Assembly (NCBI GenBank): GCA_007922225.1
Contig: ML679946.1
Span: 93,355,313 to 93,419,312 of the forward strand
DNA length: 64,000 bases
Direction: 5' to 3'
From: Emydura subglobosa
Lineage: Eukaryota; Chordata; Testudines; Chelidae
Shown here: piece by piece, positions 9,121 to 21,260 of the stretch
Layout: each line of letters opens with the position of its first letter
Position numbering within the stretch: the first letter of the stretch is position 1
The notes under the pieces: generated by a model
Database searches by the model: none
Seen by the model: the letters and a program-made list of their open reading frames with translations, nothing else
Told to the model about the DNA's origin: nothing
Position numbers and translations under genes: made by a program

Positions 9121-12100
9121 GTGATGTCTGACAGCACACGAAGGATTTGAATTGAAAGCAAAGAAGAATTATATTTTCAAGTTGTTTATGAAAGTGAAGC
9201 CACATCATGAAACAATTATCCTACAAATCCACATAACTTGAGTGTGATGCAGGACCACAATTCCAGATATCTTCAGTGGCTTCAGGAATAAAACTATAGG
9301 ACAAACACATTAAGGAGGACTATGTTATTTCAAGTTGGATTGGTATTAAAATTGGACAGTACTGTGAATCAATTGGGTGATATTAAAAACTGATTTTGAA
9401 ATGCCAGTTATAAGTCATACATCTGTGAGATGACCGCACCATGCATGTTTACTAAGGGCCAGTCAGTTCACTGAAACGGATAACCACTTTTTACAAAAAT
9501 TAATTAATCCCATTTTTTCAGAAAATTACTGTATCTTGTAAATTATCTTGCTCAAGACATTTCAACTGCCAGCAGGGCTCCCACATTGGGAGAGAGGGAG
9601 GGGGGCGGGGGTGAAGGGTATCCTTTACCAGGGCCTGGAGGCCTTAGGGGGCCTGGCCCAGGCTGCAACCCCCACGGGTATGTGTGTGGGAGGCGGCCCA
9701 TGTTACAAATTTGTACTGGACCTGCAAAAATTATGCTTGGGCACTGACTGCCAGTATACTATACTATTGCAAGGTAAGATCAAAGTCTCTGACTCATGAT
9801 TTAACAAAGGATGTTTAATAATGGGAACTCTCCTTCACCAAAATAAAATGAGCATCAAAAAAAATCTGAGAAAGGCATTTTTAGCAATTAGTTCCATGAG
9901 TCACTGCAGGCAGCTGGTTAACCACTACCAGCAGTATTAATCATAAAGCAACCTGCAGCATTAAATCTTAGCATTACCAAGTGAAGTTACTATCAATACA
10001 AAACAGTTGGCAGTTTAACAAACACACACCAAACAAAAAAGTGTAATACTCCTGGTAATCAAATCTCATTTACGACACAGTATATCTTATTGTTAAACAG
10101 ATTTTTTCTATTTTACTGGTAAGGCTGATTTTATATCAGTAAATTACAAATGGTTCACACAAGTTTTTATATTGATTTTTTCTTCATGAAGACACTCTCA
10201 AAATTACTCTAATACTTCCCTCTTTGAATCTCTGAAGTTTCTAATCTAGAAACTTGTATAATCAGAATATTATTTGGTTTTATATAAAAAGACTCTCTTA
10301 ACACAGGCCTCAAATACACAAAATGACAAATTCACAAACACACACAAAAACCTTTTGGCATAGCAATTGTATCATGGACAATGGATTGGGGTCAGGTTTA
10401 TCTCCCACTCTTGCAGATCTACTAGCTTTTTTCATCTTTGTTATGATCTTAAGAGTCTAAAAAATATATCCTGGATCTTAAGTTTAGTCATGCATAACAG
10501 ACACCTCAGGGAAACTGAAATTGCTAAAGAAATACAATTTAAGAGAGAAAGTTCATAGTTTCGGGCACTACATCTGACCCTAGAATCACTCTGCCAATTG
10601 CTGGGGATTTACAAAATCATGTTTTTCTATTTTTAAAATCTCTCCCCATCCTCACTGCTGTATTCAGAAAGTGAAATAAAATGTTATACTTTTATGCCGC
10701 TGCAGTAAAGTCAATTATATGCCACAATGATGAATTCTTTGTGCTAACATCAGAAAGATGCATTTTTAAAAGCGTAAATTAAATGAGTCTGAATATTCTG
10801 TTCTGTGGCCAAGCTCAGCTTGAATCATTGATCCAAGTATCACTAACATGCTTTTGGTTCACTGAATAGGCATAACATTACATTCAACATTAAATTAATG
10901 AGATCAGTTATATGACAAATGTTTTCTACATTAGTAAATCTGCAAAACCCTATCAATAAGTACTTCACGCAGAACAAAAACATTTTGTCTTACATGTAAA
11001 GTAAGTCTTATACAACCACTAATCCATAGGACTACTTGGCTCTCCCAGCCAAAGAACAAAAGAAGAAGCTTCATATTTTAATTTTGGTACCAGCTCTCTC
11101 TATTATAAGTAGTAACTCACGCATAAAATTTCACATGAAATAATTTTTCAACCTGAAGAGCAAAATTACCAGTTCTGGTAATCAAAAGAAGAACCAAACT
11201 AAGAGTTTTGAGAAGGGATTATTTTGATTAGTGGATTTTATTGTGCATGCTATGGGAACGCCAATTTACAGGAAGACAAAGCTGTCTTATTTTCACCAAT
11301 ATATAGGAGGCATACTTGAGATGTAGCAGGTAATGGTAAACAAAAGGGAGAGAATGAGAAAAATCAGGTAATAAGAGTTGGGTGGCCTCAACAACTTGTA
11401 TCAGCAAAGGTACCACCTGCATAGGATGAAACATACACACACTGTATGACAAATGAACAGAGAGTCTGCTGTTCTGAATATTTTGTTGTATGAAGCACTG
11501 TTTGTCTCTGCCCAAGAAGCTATTAATGATCTAACAGAGCAAGCTGAGATATCTTAAGAAGTTTTGCTGAAGTGTGTAGGCTTTTCTGTTAACTAGCGTA
11601 AACTCTCCACCAGCATCCATTTGGGGCCTCCTCCCACACATTCATCTTGCCTGTGGCTTAGATCTTGTCAAGCAGCAGCAGCAGAAAATCAGTATGACTC
11701 TTAACAGTTCCACTGCTGCCAAACGAGATCTGAATGGCAGCACTGAGAAATGACTTGCCTTATTATGCTCAGCTGCATCTTGACAAAGCTCTGAGCAGTA
11801 GAGGCACTGTAGCTGTCTGAAGACTCAGAAGACATGGCATCAATTTGCAATCAGCTCATGTCTGACTCATTATTTGCACAACTATAAAAGTTAGAATTTT
11901 TCTCATAATAAAACCAAAAATTCTGCAGAAACACATGGCTTAGATCCCTTTACGCTAACCAGGAAAAGCATCTTACTGACTACTGGAGAATGGATTTTTG
12001 GAGTTTTGCTTGAATGTATCCCTTTAGAAACTAGAACATTTCTGTTTTAAATTTAAATTGAAATAAGGAATTCACCATCCTATTGCCAATTTTTTCTAAC

Positions 12101-12196
12101 ATTACTTCATTTACCTTAGCTCAGATAAGATTAGTATATTACTATTTAGATATTTTTAAAATGGCACATGATACCATGCAAAATAAACCTTCATTT

Positions 12197-12227
12197 AAAA
12201 AAAAAAAGAAAGAAAAAAAAAAAAAAG
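12197..12227. repeat. A-rich simple repeat
   Basis: About 30 bases of A with three interspersed G, probably a retroposon tail or slippage-prone tract. Confidence 0.7.
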
Positions 12228-15200
12228 AACCAATCAGTTTTCAATTTAAACATTCTCCTGCAATTAGGAACATAATGTAAAAAAAGCAAGAACTCAAACT
12301 GAATAAACCGTTTTGATTGTCCAGCCTGAGTTAATTGCAAAAAGTCTACAATGTTATTGATAACATATCTAAGAAAAATCTATTAACCTGACAGCATCAC
12401 TTCAAATAAATATTTAAGTGAACAGAAGGAAATTTTTCAGAATTATAGTTAACATGCAGTAAATCAAGATACTGTTTTGTAAATGTCACGAAAAGATTAG
12501 ACATTAATACTAATTAAAACAGCAACTGTAGATTAACTACTTAGGTCAAAGATTATCAACATTGTATTTCCGGGCATAAAGTTCATTATGAGAAGGTCAG
12601 GCCAGAAGAAATGAGCATCCACCAAAAAACCCAGTTGTACAGCATCGCATAGTTACTTGATATAGGTGTTTTTACACTTTTTTCTGAAGCATATAACATG
12701 GACCAAGTGGGAGTCAGAGCGAATTACTTAGACCACAAAAGAACTGTAATTATGGTTTTAAATGAATTTTTTAAAAATTGATATACAGTTACTAATTTCT
12801 CAATAAATTAAAACTACAACTACAGTATTACATTTGCTTATTTTAAATTTTGTTTAATCTGAAAAAGCAAAGCACAGGCTAATTATTTTGTTACGGTAAG
12901 TTTACCCTGTTATAACAGCTGAAAAGGCAGTCAATCACATTCTAGGTTGTTGCTGCATAATGAACTTCACTAAAAAGATGTATGTAGGTTACGAAATTGG
13001 ATGTTAGCAGGCAGCTTCATCTTTTCAAAGCAAATATCATAACTGCATATTTTCATAGCTTATATATAGCAGTGATGTAAGTCTTCCTAATTCTCATTCT
13101 TCATGACCTGTCATGTTTCATCATTAAGAGACTCATTCCTACTCAAAGGAAACTGTGAAAAAGGGATTTCATACATAAGCCATATATCCTAACACTTTTA
13201 TATCTTAAGTCACTGTGTTCTGATATACTCCACATTATTTCAGACATACAGTTGAATCTTCAAAATCATTTAATCTCTTTGGCACTCAGTTGCATACCTG
13301 GGCTGCATCTCTTTTAATAGAAAACACTGAGTAGGAGATGAAACAGCCCTTTCCCCTCAAGAATCTACTGCTCATTTACCTGAATGCCTTTTGGAAATCA
13401 ATACATTCCTCAGGAGAATCTAAACACTTTTTTGTTATTTTTGAAGTCAGTGGCTGCACTTTGGAAAGTTCATTTGCAAAAGAAAACCCACATTACGACA
13501 ATTCCTATTGCAGCATTTTTTAACATTCACATGAATATGGTACCTAAACAACACAAGAACAACAGCTCCCACTACTGAAATGAAGAAAGAGGAAGCCGAG
13601 AGAAATTTGTGCAATATGTCCTAGAAGACAAGAAATGAATTTCTATTCTAATTTTCATAATTATTAAAAGAAGAACTGGAACAAAGGTTTGAGTTACATG
13701 ACATCAAAATATTTGCTTTATAATCTACACAGTGAACATCTTCAAGAGTGTCTAAAAATTGACCTTTTTACTGCTATTCTCTGATGCTTCAAAATCTACC
13801 ATCAATTCTCCAATGAAAATGGCAGCTGCTAATCACTAGCACTGTGCACCCTGACAAGCAGAGAAAATTAACAAACAGGTATCAAGATCTATTTACAAAA
13901 GATAAAGCAATCCACATGTAGAGTATACACAGCTGCACAGTTCAAGGGCTGTCATTTTGTTCTATATTTGTATAGTGCAAAATGGGGTTCAAGTCCATGA
14001 TTCAGGCTCCAAGATGCTTTGGTAATATAACTACCATCGCCAAGTTGATTCTCTGTACTTATGCCTAAGTTTAGCACCTTCGGGTCAATCCTTTTTATAC
14101 ACAGTTGTGAATTCACATTCAGTAGCATTATTTCTTCTTCTTAAGAAAAGTGCATCTGACAAAACATCAAAATTAAAAGAAACAGTCTAATAAGAAATCT
14201 TCATAGTACAGAACACTAGCTTATGAGTTTCTAAGCCACTCTTCACTTTATATGCACTCCTATCTGTGTCACTTTCAGAAAGTCACACACAAATGACTTT
14301 GCAAGAAGTTTTATTCCACGTTTGGAAAAAAAAAAAAGCAATTACTATTCCTGCATTTGAAGAAATTAGATAGCCTCTAAGATTAATTTTTCCCTGCTTG
14401 CAATTTACCTATTGAATAAATGAGTCTATAGTTAATTTTAAAATTTTCATAAGGACAATTCCAATTCTAGGAAACACTATCCTCCCTGGCAACAGAGAGT
14501 CAGATATCCATTTTGAGTCCTGTCTAGACAATGAAAAAAATATGAAGTGGGTTTAGCAACCTTTGTCGTTCTTCCTTGACTGCTCTAGGGAGGACCTAGT
14601 CTGCAGATGAAAAAAACTGATGGTTTCTCAGATCAGGAGGGATCCCTCTCCTGCCTCTTGACAGGTTTGGTCTGCCTATCAAGGCTCCACATAGCAGAGA
14701 CCGAATGTCATGGATCTGTGGACCTTATTAAGAGTAAGAAATGGAGCCCCTATTTGGCGTATTCAAAGGGAACATAGTAAGTCTGTTGCCTCTGTGCATA
14801 ATGGAAGGGCAGTATCTCCAATACTCATCTGGAAGGGACAGGGGAAGAGGTGGCATGGACATCAGAGTTCCCATTTGTGTCTTACTCTTCCACCCCAGGT
14901 TTTCCAATCTCTCTCTCTGGTCTACATATTTACAAAATCTTAAGTGCTATAGTATCCAAGATGCTTCATTTCTCTTGCTACAGAAATTCTCTTCCTACCT
15001 TTTGTACACACCCCTTTGCCAAGTAACCATGTCACAGAATTGGTCAGTCTCCCTTGCTGGCAGCCCAACAGACTGCTATTGGGAAATCTGGATCCCCAGG
15101 TGTTTTAAGCTTCTAGAGTCTGAACAGAGTCCAGGCAGTGGCCCTGTCTTGGGGCCAATACGCACACTCTGTGGGTGCCGACCCTCTGACTAGCATCCCC

Positions 15201-15984
15201 TCCTAAGAGCTGCAACCATACAGCCCCCCTTGCCTAGGCCCTAGCTCGGTGCTCACCCTTCAGGTTCCCCCATATTTGAAACATACCCTCTCTTATAATA
15301 CTCCACCAAAGGTGCCAGCCTCCTGGGTCACAGTTTAACTCTCTCAAGGGGGCATGTGGTACGCATGCTATATAACACAGATGCTTTGCACAGAATTCTA
15401 GCACATTACTGTTCTTTACTTAACAGATAACACCAAGGGAGTACTGATCATTAGAAAACAAACACCTAAAAGTCAATAACCCTTGCTAGCTCATCCTTCC
15501 CTTGGGAGTCCATCTGTCTTCTGGAAGGCAGGGTCCCCCTACCTCATCAGGATCCTACATGTAGCTCTTGCAGCTTGAACTGCTGAAACATGGCTGACAA
15601 ACTCCCAAGCACAGCTGCTTCTGTCCTTTAAACTTTCCAGTCTCCTCTGCCAGGTGACTGACTTCCTCAATACATGACTACAGAGGTGACTTCACTGCCA
15701 GACAATCTCTCCCTTGTCAAGGTAGCAGCTATTCTGTTGTCTGGGATATTTGTATTTCAATAGCAGATCATCCAGATTTAGCAATTCTCTGCATTAAGCC
15801 CTTTATCACTACCCTGTTGGAATTTCAGTCCGAAATGGAGGTAAACGGACATTGTTTTTTCTAATGTGCTGCACATTCAAAATGATGTTTACAGCTTGGT
15901 AAAGATAGATACAAAGTTCATAATCTCACATAAACTGTATAGAGAGATTCCCCAAATTGTCTCACTGTATATAAGACCTCAAAG

Positions 15985-16300
15985 GCTAACACCTTGATTT
16001 CACACCGGTTACTGGCAGCAAGTATAGATTTCAGAGCACTGGAGAATTATGCTCCTACCACGAGACACCATTTAGTAGGTCACGTGCTGCATTCTGCATC
16101 AATTTCAGTTTATCTTTGGTCTTGGTGCATAGCCCCATTTACAGCACATTACAATAATCTAATGAGGTGCCAAAGGCATAGCTAAATATAGCAGGGTTTG
16201 CAACAGAGGCTAGGCTGCATTTTCAACTGCACCTGGCAGGTAGAAAAATCGCTATTGTCCATGTCTACTATCTGAGTATACAGGAATAGACCAAATTTTC
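15985..16300. repeat. Probable ancient LINE fragment
   Basis: The segment with agccccatttacagcacatt and aatgaggtgccaaaggcat resembles an old, widespread sauropsid LINE-type repeat. The clade (L2, L3 or CR1) is uncertain by eye. Confidence 0.35.
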
Positions 16301-17477
16301 ACACACCTTAAATTTAGGGAGGCCAAATACTGAAAGCAAAAACTTCCTTATAGCACAGAAGAATTTGAGAAACTAAATTAAAAACCAAAAATTACCCTTT
16401 GAATGGGAGACCCCAAACTTTGAATTTTTAGAAAACATGCAAGTCTGGAAAGAGTGAAAGAAAAAAAATATTTTTCAGTTAGCAAGAGGTTCGTTAGACC
16501 AGGAAGCTGTGTTTGGGTTTGGTTTTTGTTTTTCTGGTATGCTGAAAGCCAATGTTTGTTTCTATTTTGGGGGGGCCAACGGGAGAGATAGTAGTAGTTG
16601 GTTCCGATGCCTTCTGTTACTTTCTATTTCTAGCCTTCTCAATATCTGAGTATAGAGTTTGTTTCCAGATTTAGAGCACTGGAATTCCACAAATGAATAG
16701 AATACATCCTTGGCATCAATTTTATCTGAACAGCTATCAGAGAGGTAATCTCAGACAATTAACTGTTCTGAGATCTCCTATGAAACAGCTGAAATAGGTT
16801 ATCCTGAATATCTAACATTACAAGCCTTTATTTAACCTTACAAGATCATTGCTAACATGAGCCAAAACAAGCATTGCCTGCTATGGAACTATTTTTCTTT
16901 CACTGCCATTCATGAACTTTTGCAATTTATCATGGACATCTCATATGGCAAAAGCACTGCCAAAATATGGAATGATTTCTAAATGCATATACTGTAAGCA
17001 GAACTCCTTATAGCAGTGTTTCTTCAACACGAGGGGCACTCCCCAGGGGCCTTGGCTCATTGGTAAGGGACAGAAGAAAACAGTAGAGATGGATAAAATT
17101 ACATAACATAGGATCTGCTCCTCACCAATGCAAGTATATTATCTTGACTCTAGGTAAATGGGAACATTACTAATTCTTGGCTAACACAGCAGTCACTGAA
17201 CAGGACAGGTTTAGGAATTGACAAAGCAGGATCACCTTTTAAAAACATAAAAATAGAATAGATGCAGTTTCTATTTAAATGAAAGGCAACTGAATAGTAA
17301 AAAATCTGTATTTTAAATGTACTATGGCTTAAGACAGGATTTAGTCCATCACTTGAAAGTCAACAAAAAAGTCCAAAAGATGGCCCCACACCAATCATAT
17401 GAACATTTTGATTTTCTACCATCTCTGGTAATATTGTCTGGTTAAGAGCAAGGCAAATGTCAGTTTGGTTTACATGC
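16301..17477. other. No gene seen
   Basis: AT-rich, with no recognisable protein. A possible hAT left terminus (cagtgtttcttcaaca at 17014) has no matching right end. Confidence 0.45.
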
Positions 17478-17601
17478 AATATAGTTGTAGCCATGTTGGT
17501 CCCAGGATATTAGAGAGACAAGGTGGGGGAGGTAATATCTTTTACTTGACCAACTGCTATTGGTGAGAGAGACAAGCTTTCAAGTCACACAGAGCTAACT
17601 C
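17478..17601 (-). mobile_element. Penelope-like element 3' tail fragment
   Basis: gtagccatgttggtcccagg followed by the block ggtgagagagacaagctttc repeats the tail found at 35455-35550 and, inverted, at 36325-36445. Only the terminal 120 bases are present, which fits strong 5' truncation. Confidence 0.7.
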
Positions 17602-19497
17602 GAGTTTCATTTTGAGATAATACTATATCTGAAGAATCATTCCTTGCAAACGCTTCATAAAGTATTTCCATGGTGCAGCAACACAAATGTCAAATGACAG
17701 AATGACAAATCATCAGTTATAAGGAACAAAAGGGTTACTTTACACAGTAATTTAATGCAAATGTTCTTCTGCTACTTGAATGACTTTCCTCAAACTATTT
17801 GTACTTTGTCTCTTTATAAAGAAATCGAGTCCTCCTTTCTCCAATTAGTATTTGCCTACATAGTGACTACTCTTGTCTAGCCAGTCCTCACTGTGTTTAG
17901 ATATACAGTAATATAAGTAAAAACAGTTAGAAATTGGTATTTGTACCTTTCACCAAGCACTTAAATCTAAAGCAATCAGTACTAATTTTGTTGGAGAAAC
18001 AACAGAGAACCTATAAAAATAGAATCCATCAGAGATCACTAGGTACATATAAACCAGAAAACCAATCCTTCTCTAGTGAGTAGTCAAAACAGTGTTGGAA
18101 ACTCTGGACCTGGAGCTGCAGACAATCTGAAAGTTAGCACTCAATGGTGGAAAAGGTTTTTGCACGGCTGTAAACAAGTTTCCTATGCCTTTTTATTACA
18201 GAAATATAAGCATCTGAGACAGAGCACCAAACAATCCCAATAAGAGATGAAAACACTTTGCTAAAACATCATGGGGAACTTTTAAGTTTATTCAGCTTTC
18301 TAAGATCAAAAGTGTGATGAATTTTTTTTTGTAGGAAGTGGGTAGGGAGATAAAAACAATTGGGAATAAAAACTTTTGTTTGCAAACTCGGCTGGTAGTC
18401 TTACTATAGCACCCATCTCTGGAAGCAATGCCCACTTGACAGGATGGGCTCAGATTTGAGGACTAAGACAAAGATCCATCAGTAGACTTACAACTAGAAC
18501 ATGGAGCCAAGGCCAAGGCATCATCCATTAGCAGGCTCTTCAGTCTCCTCTCTGTCCCATGTGGCAACAATCCACAGACCAAACAATCCCTCAGGGAGTG
18601 CTTCCAACCAATGACCATGCTGATCTGTACTAGCCAGATACTTTGATACTCAAACTTGCTAAACCCACCCTTATATTATGGGCTGACCATGGTCCTGATG
18701 TTAGAACAAAGAACTATCACACAAAGCCACCATTAATTTGCTAAATAAACTAATGCAAAAGTAGCTAAATTTTAAACTAAACACCACTAACTGTAAAAAG
18801 AGTAGTCTAGTTCCTCAGCTATTCTAACAGGCAGAAAATAGAGAACTGTGGATGTGTCAAGAGGTGGGGGCGGGCCTTCTATAACCTAGAATTCTGTAGC
18901 CATCAGATCCTCACTAGGTACAAACACCTCTTAATTGTGGTACTGTTATTAACAGTTCTGTGGCTTGCAAGTATGATCCTCTGTTCCTAAGGTGAAGCTG
19001 CAATAGCAGTATTTGAAGATTATATCATATCCTAATTATATTACTAGAAGAGAACACAAAGCAAAACAGGAAGCCAATTGGTGGAAAACTAGTATTCACA
19101 CTGAGGAAACACCATATTAGTAACTCGATTTCTCTAATCTCATTTGTTCCCTTTACACATCTGCTTTGACTAGCAAAGCAATGCAAGAAGGAAGTTGATC
19201 TACACATGGTACAGGAAGCAAGTTCTTAACCATGACAAAGGAAGATGCAGTTACAATGTTGGGCAATTCCTTTATCTGATATGCAAGTGGCAGTTTTATA
19301 AGCATGCAGTAGCTGCTGAAGTTGCCCGCTTTGCCTTGTGCTTCAGACGCTACCTTTGCTACTCAAACATCCTTCTGGGAGAAAAAAGTGTACTTGTGTA
19401 TAGAAAAAAAGTTAAACACAGCTGGAACAGCATACATGGATTTTCTAAAATAATTAAAAACTTATATTAACTTACAGAAACATTATGTTATCTATGG
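17602..19497. other. No gene or clear repeat seen
   Basis: AT-rich sequence with only short chance frames. Confidence 0.45.
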
Positions 19498-19915
19498 CAG
19501 TAGTTAACCTTTACCCACCCAGGACTCAAACAAAAGTGAGTTGCATTCTCTTGCCACAATCCAAAACCCCATAAGTCTGTGGCCAGAAGAGATAGTAGGT
19601 CAGGGTCACGCCAACTAAACACAGCTTGTTTGAGATGCTGGGCAAAGGTCTGTTTCTCCCTCCTCCACTGCCTGCAGTGTTGTTCTCCCAGAAAGGTTAC
19701 CCTTCAAGTTACTTTAAGAGACATTGGGGTTTGGCAAAGCAGCAGGAAAGAAGAGCATAAGCTTCTCCTTTTCTCCCTTTCTTCACTACCACTAGACCCT
19801 AGGATCTATATGAATTTTATTGGATTCAGTTTGTTTCTCAACTAGAAGAGTGCAATCTAGTGGCAACCCCTAGTAACCTATCATCAGGTTAAACCTCACT
19901 GCTTAAGGAACACTG
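19498..19915. mobile_element. hAT-type non-autonomous transposon
   Basis: The element starts CAGTAGTTAACC and ends ...GGAACACTG, that is CAGTGTTCC in reverse. It is flanked by 8-bp direct repeats, atctatgg (19490-19497) and atctatag (19916-19923), 7 of 8 matching. 8-bp duplications and CAGNG termini are hAT hallmarks. No transposase is encoded. Confidence 0.6.
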
Positions 19916-20689
19916 ATCTATAGGAAGAAGTTTTAAATGTAATCTCTAATTTTAGATTTTAAGCATGATGTCAAATTTAAAACTTTGCAAGAAAATATCT
20001 CTCTGGCAGAATGGTATCATAACTAAGGTAGGCCAGTGCTTCACTCACCCACTCCTTCCAATAATCAGTCAGAAAAAAATGGCATAAGTGTTCAGCACCA
20101 AGAAGACTGACATTAAAAATGCTAAACAAAATCCAGAGACTACATTTAATAAGATTGCTACATTCAACATAGCACTAACCAGCACCAATTTTTATCCTTC
20201 ACTCTCAGAATTCTAGAGAAAAAGGTGTGAGATGACTGTACCTCATTTCAGTTCCAATCCTTTTTGATGATTTTAATCCATCTTTCTTTATTTATCCTTC
20301 TGACATGCATAGTGGCAAATGTCTGAACGCTTAACAGCTTCCATATAATTGACCACAGTTTTACCAGAACAACAGAAACTTATAATGGGAACACAGGAAC
20401 TGCTATACAGGATCAAGTCCAACATGTTTACAGTGGCCAGTATCAGATATTTGAAAGGAAGCCAAAAGAAACTTCAAAGTGAGCAAGTATGGAATAACCT
20501 GTTTTAGCAAATGCTGATTTAGTTCATGAAAAACATTTTATCTAATTTAACTATGTTCTAGGAAATTTATCACCTTTTTTTACTTCTATTAACTTCCTGG
20601 CTTAAATGACATCTAGGGACAGCAAATCCCAAATTAAATTTTCATTTTAAATTTGTTGCATTTTAATTTAGTTATGTGTCTCCTTTGTT

Positions 20690-21260
20690 TGTGACTCATG
20701 AGTGCAAGTAGGAGCACCCAATACCTTCTTTATTCTGCTTGTTATTTTATATGCTTTTATCACATCCACTTTTGCTTGTCTTCTCACTAAACTAGAGTCC
20801 TAATCTGTTCAATCAATCACTCCAAATCCAAAAGGCTTTCCATGCCTGCCTGTAAATTAGTTTCATCAACCTCTCTGGATCTCTTCTACATCTCTTGAGA
20901 CTGGGTGATCAGAAGTAAACAGCATTCTAGATGAGAGCACGCCATTGATATTTCCATGATAGAAGATAATATTTTCAGTCTCATTCTTTAACACCATTGC
21001 CATTTTTGATCATCACTGTACAAGGACTGGGGTTCTTTGTTTGTCCACAGTGACTCCAAGGTCTTCTTTCTATACATCTTCCCCACCCCAGATGATTATA
21101 GTTAATTAGAAGCTAGCAACATTTACAAGTAGTTCCAATTATTTATTCCAATGTTCATTATCTTGCATTTCACCAAATTTAATCTGCCATGGTGCTGCCT
21201 GTTTACCTTCCTTTACTGGTAAATAATTAATGCCTCTTCACCATCTTCTAATTTATTATG
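20690..21260 (-). mobile_element. CR1-family LINE fragment
   Basis: The plus strand reads like the reverse complement of a CR1 3' region: cttctcactaaactagagtcctaat corresponds inversely to the aggactgttca block of the CR1 at 24740. The downstream part (gtgactccaaggtcttctttc, ttgcatttcaccaaatttaa) fits the same family. It is old and gapped, with no ORF. Confidence 0.5.

Larger units (their letters stand above)
8868..15984. other. Long AT-rich stretch without recognised genes
   Basis: About 7 kb with only short frames. It holds a 20-bp tandem duplication (9081-9120), a GC-rich patch (9560-9760), an A-rich run (12197-12227) and two weak minus-strand micro-exon candidates (11121-11152, 13298-13326). 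Positions 15100-15700 have an LTR-like flavour but no definable ends. Confidence 0.5.

Noticed and set aside
14710..15193. 77- and 150-codon plus-strand frames
   Set aside because: No recognisable motif; the two overlap in different phases and the composition is unremarkable.
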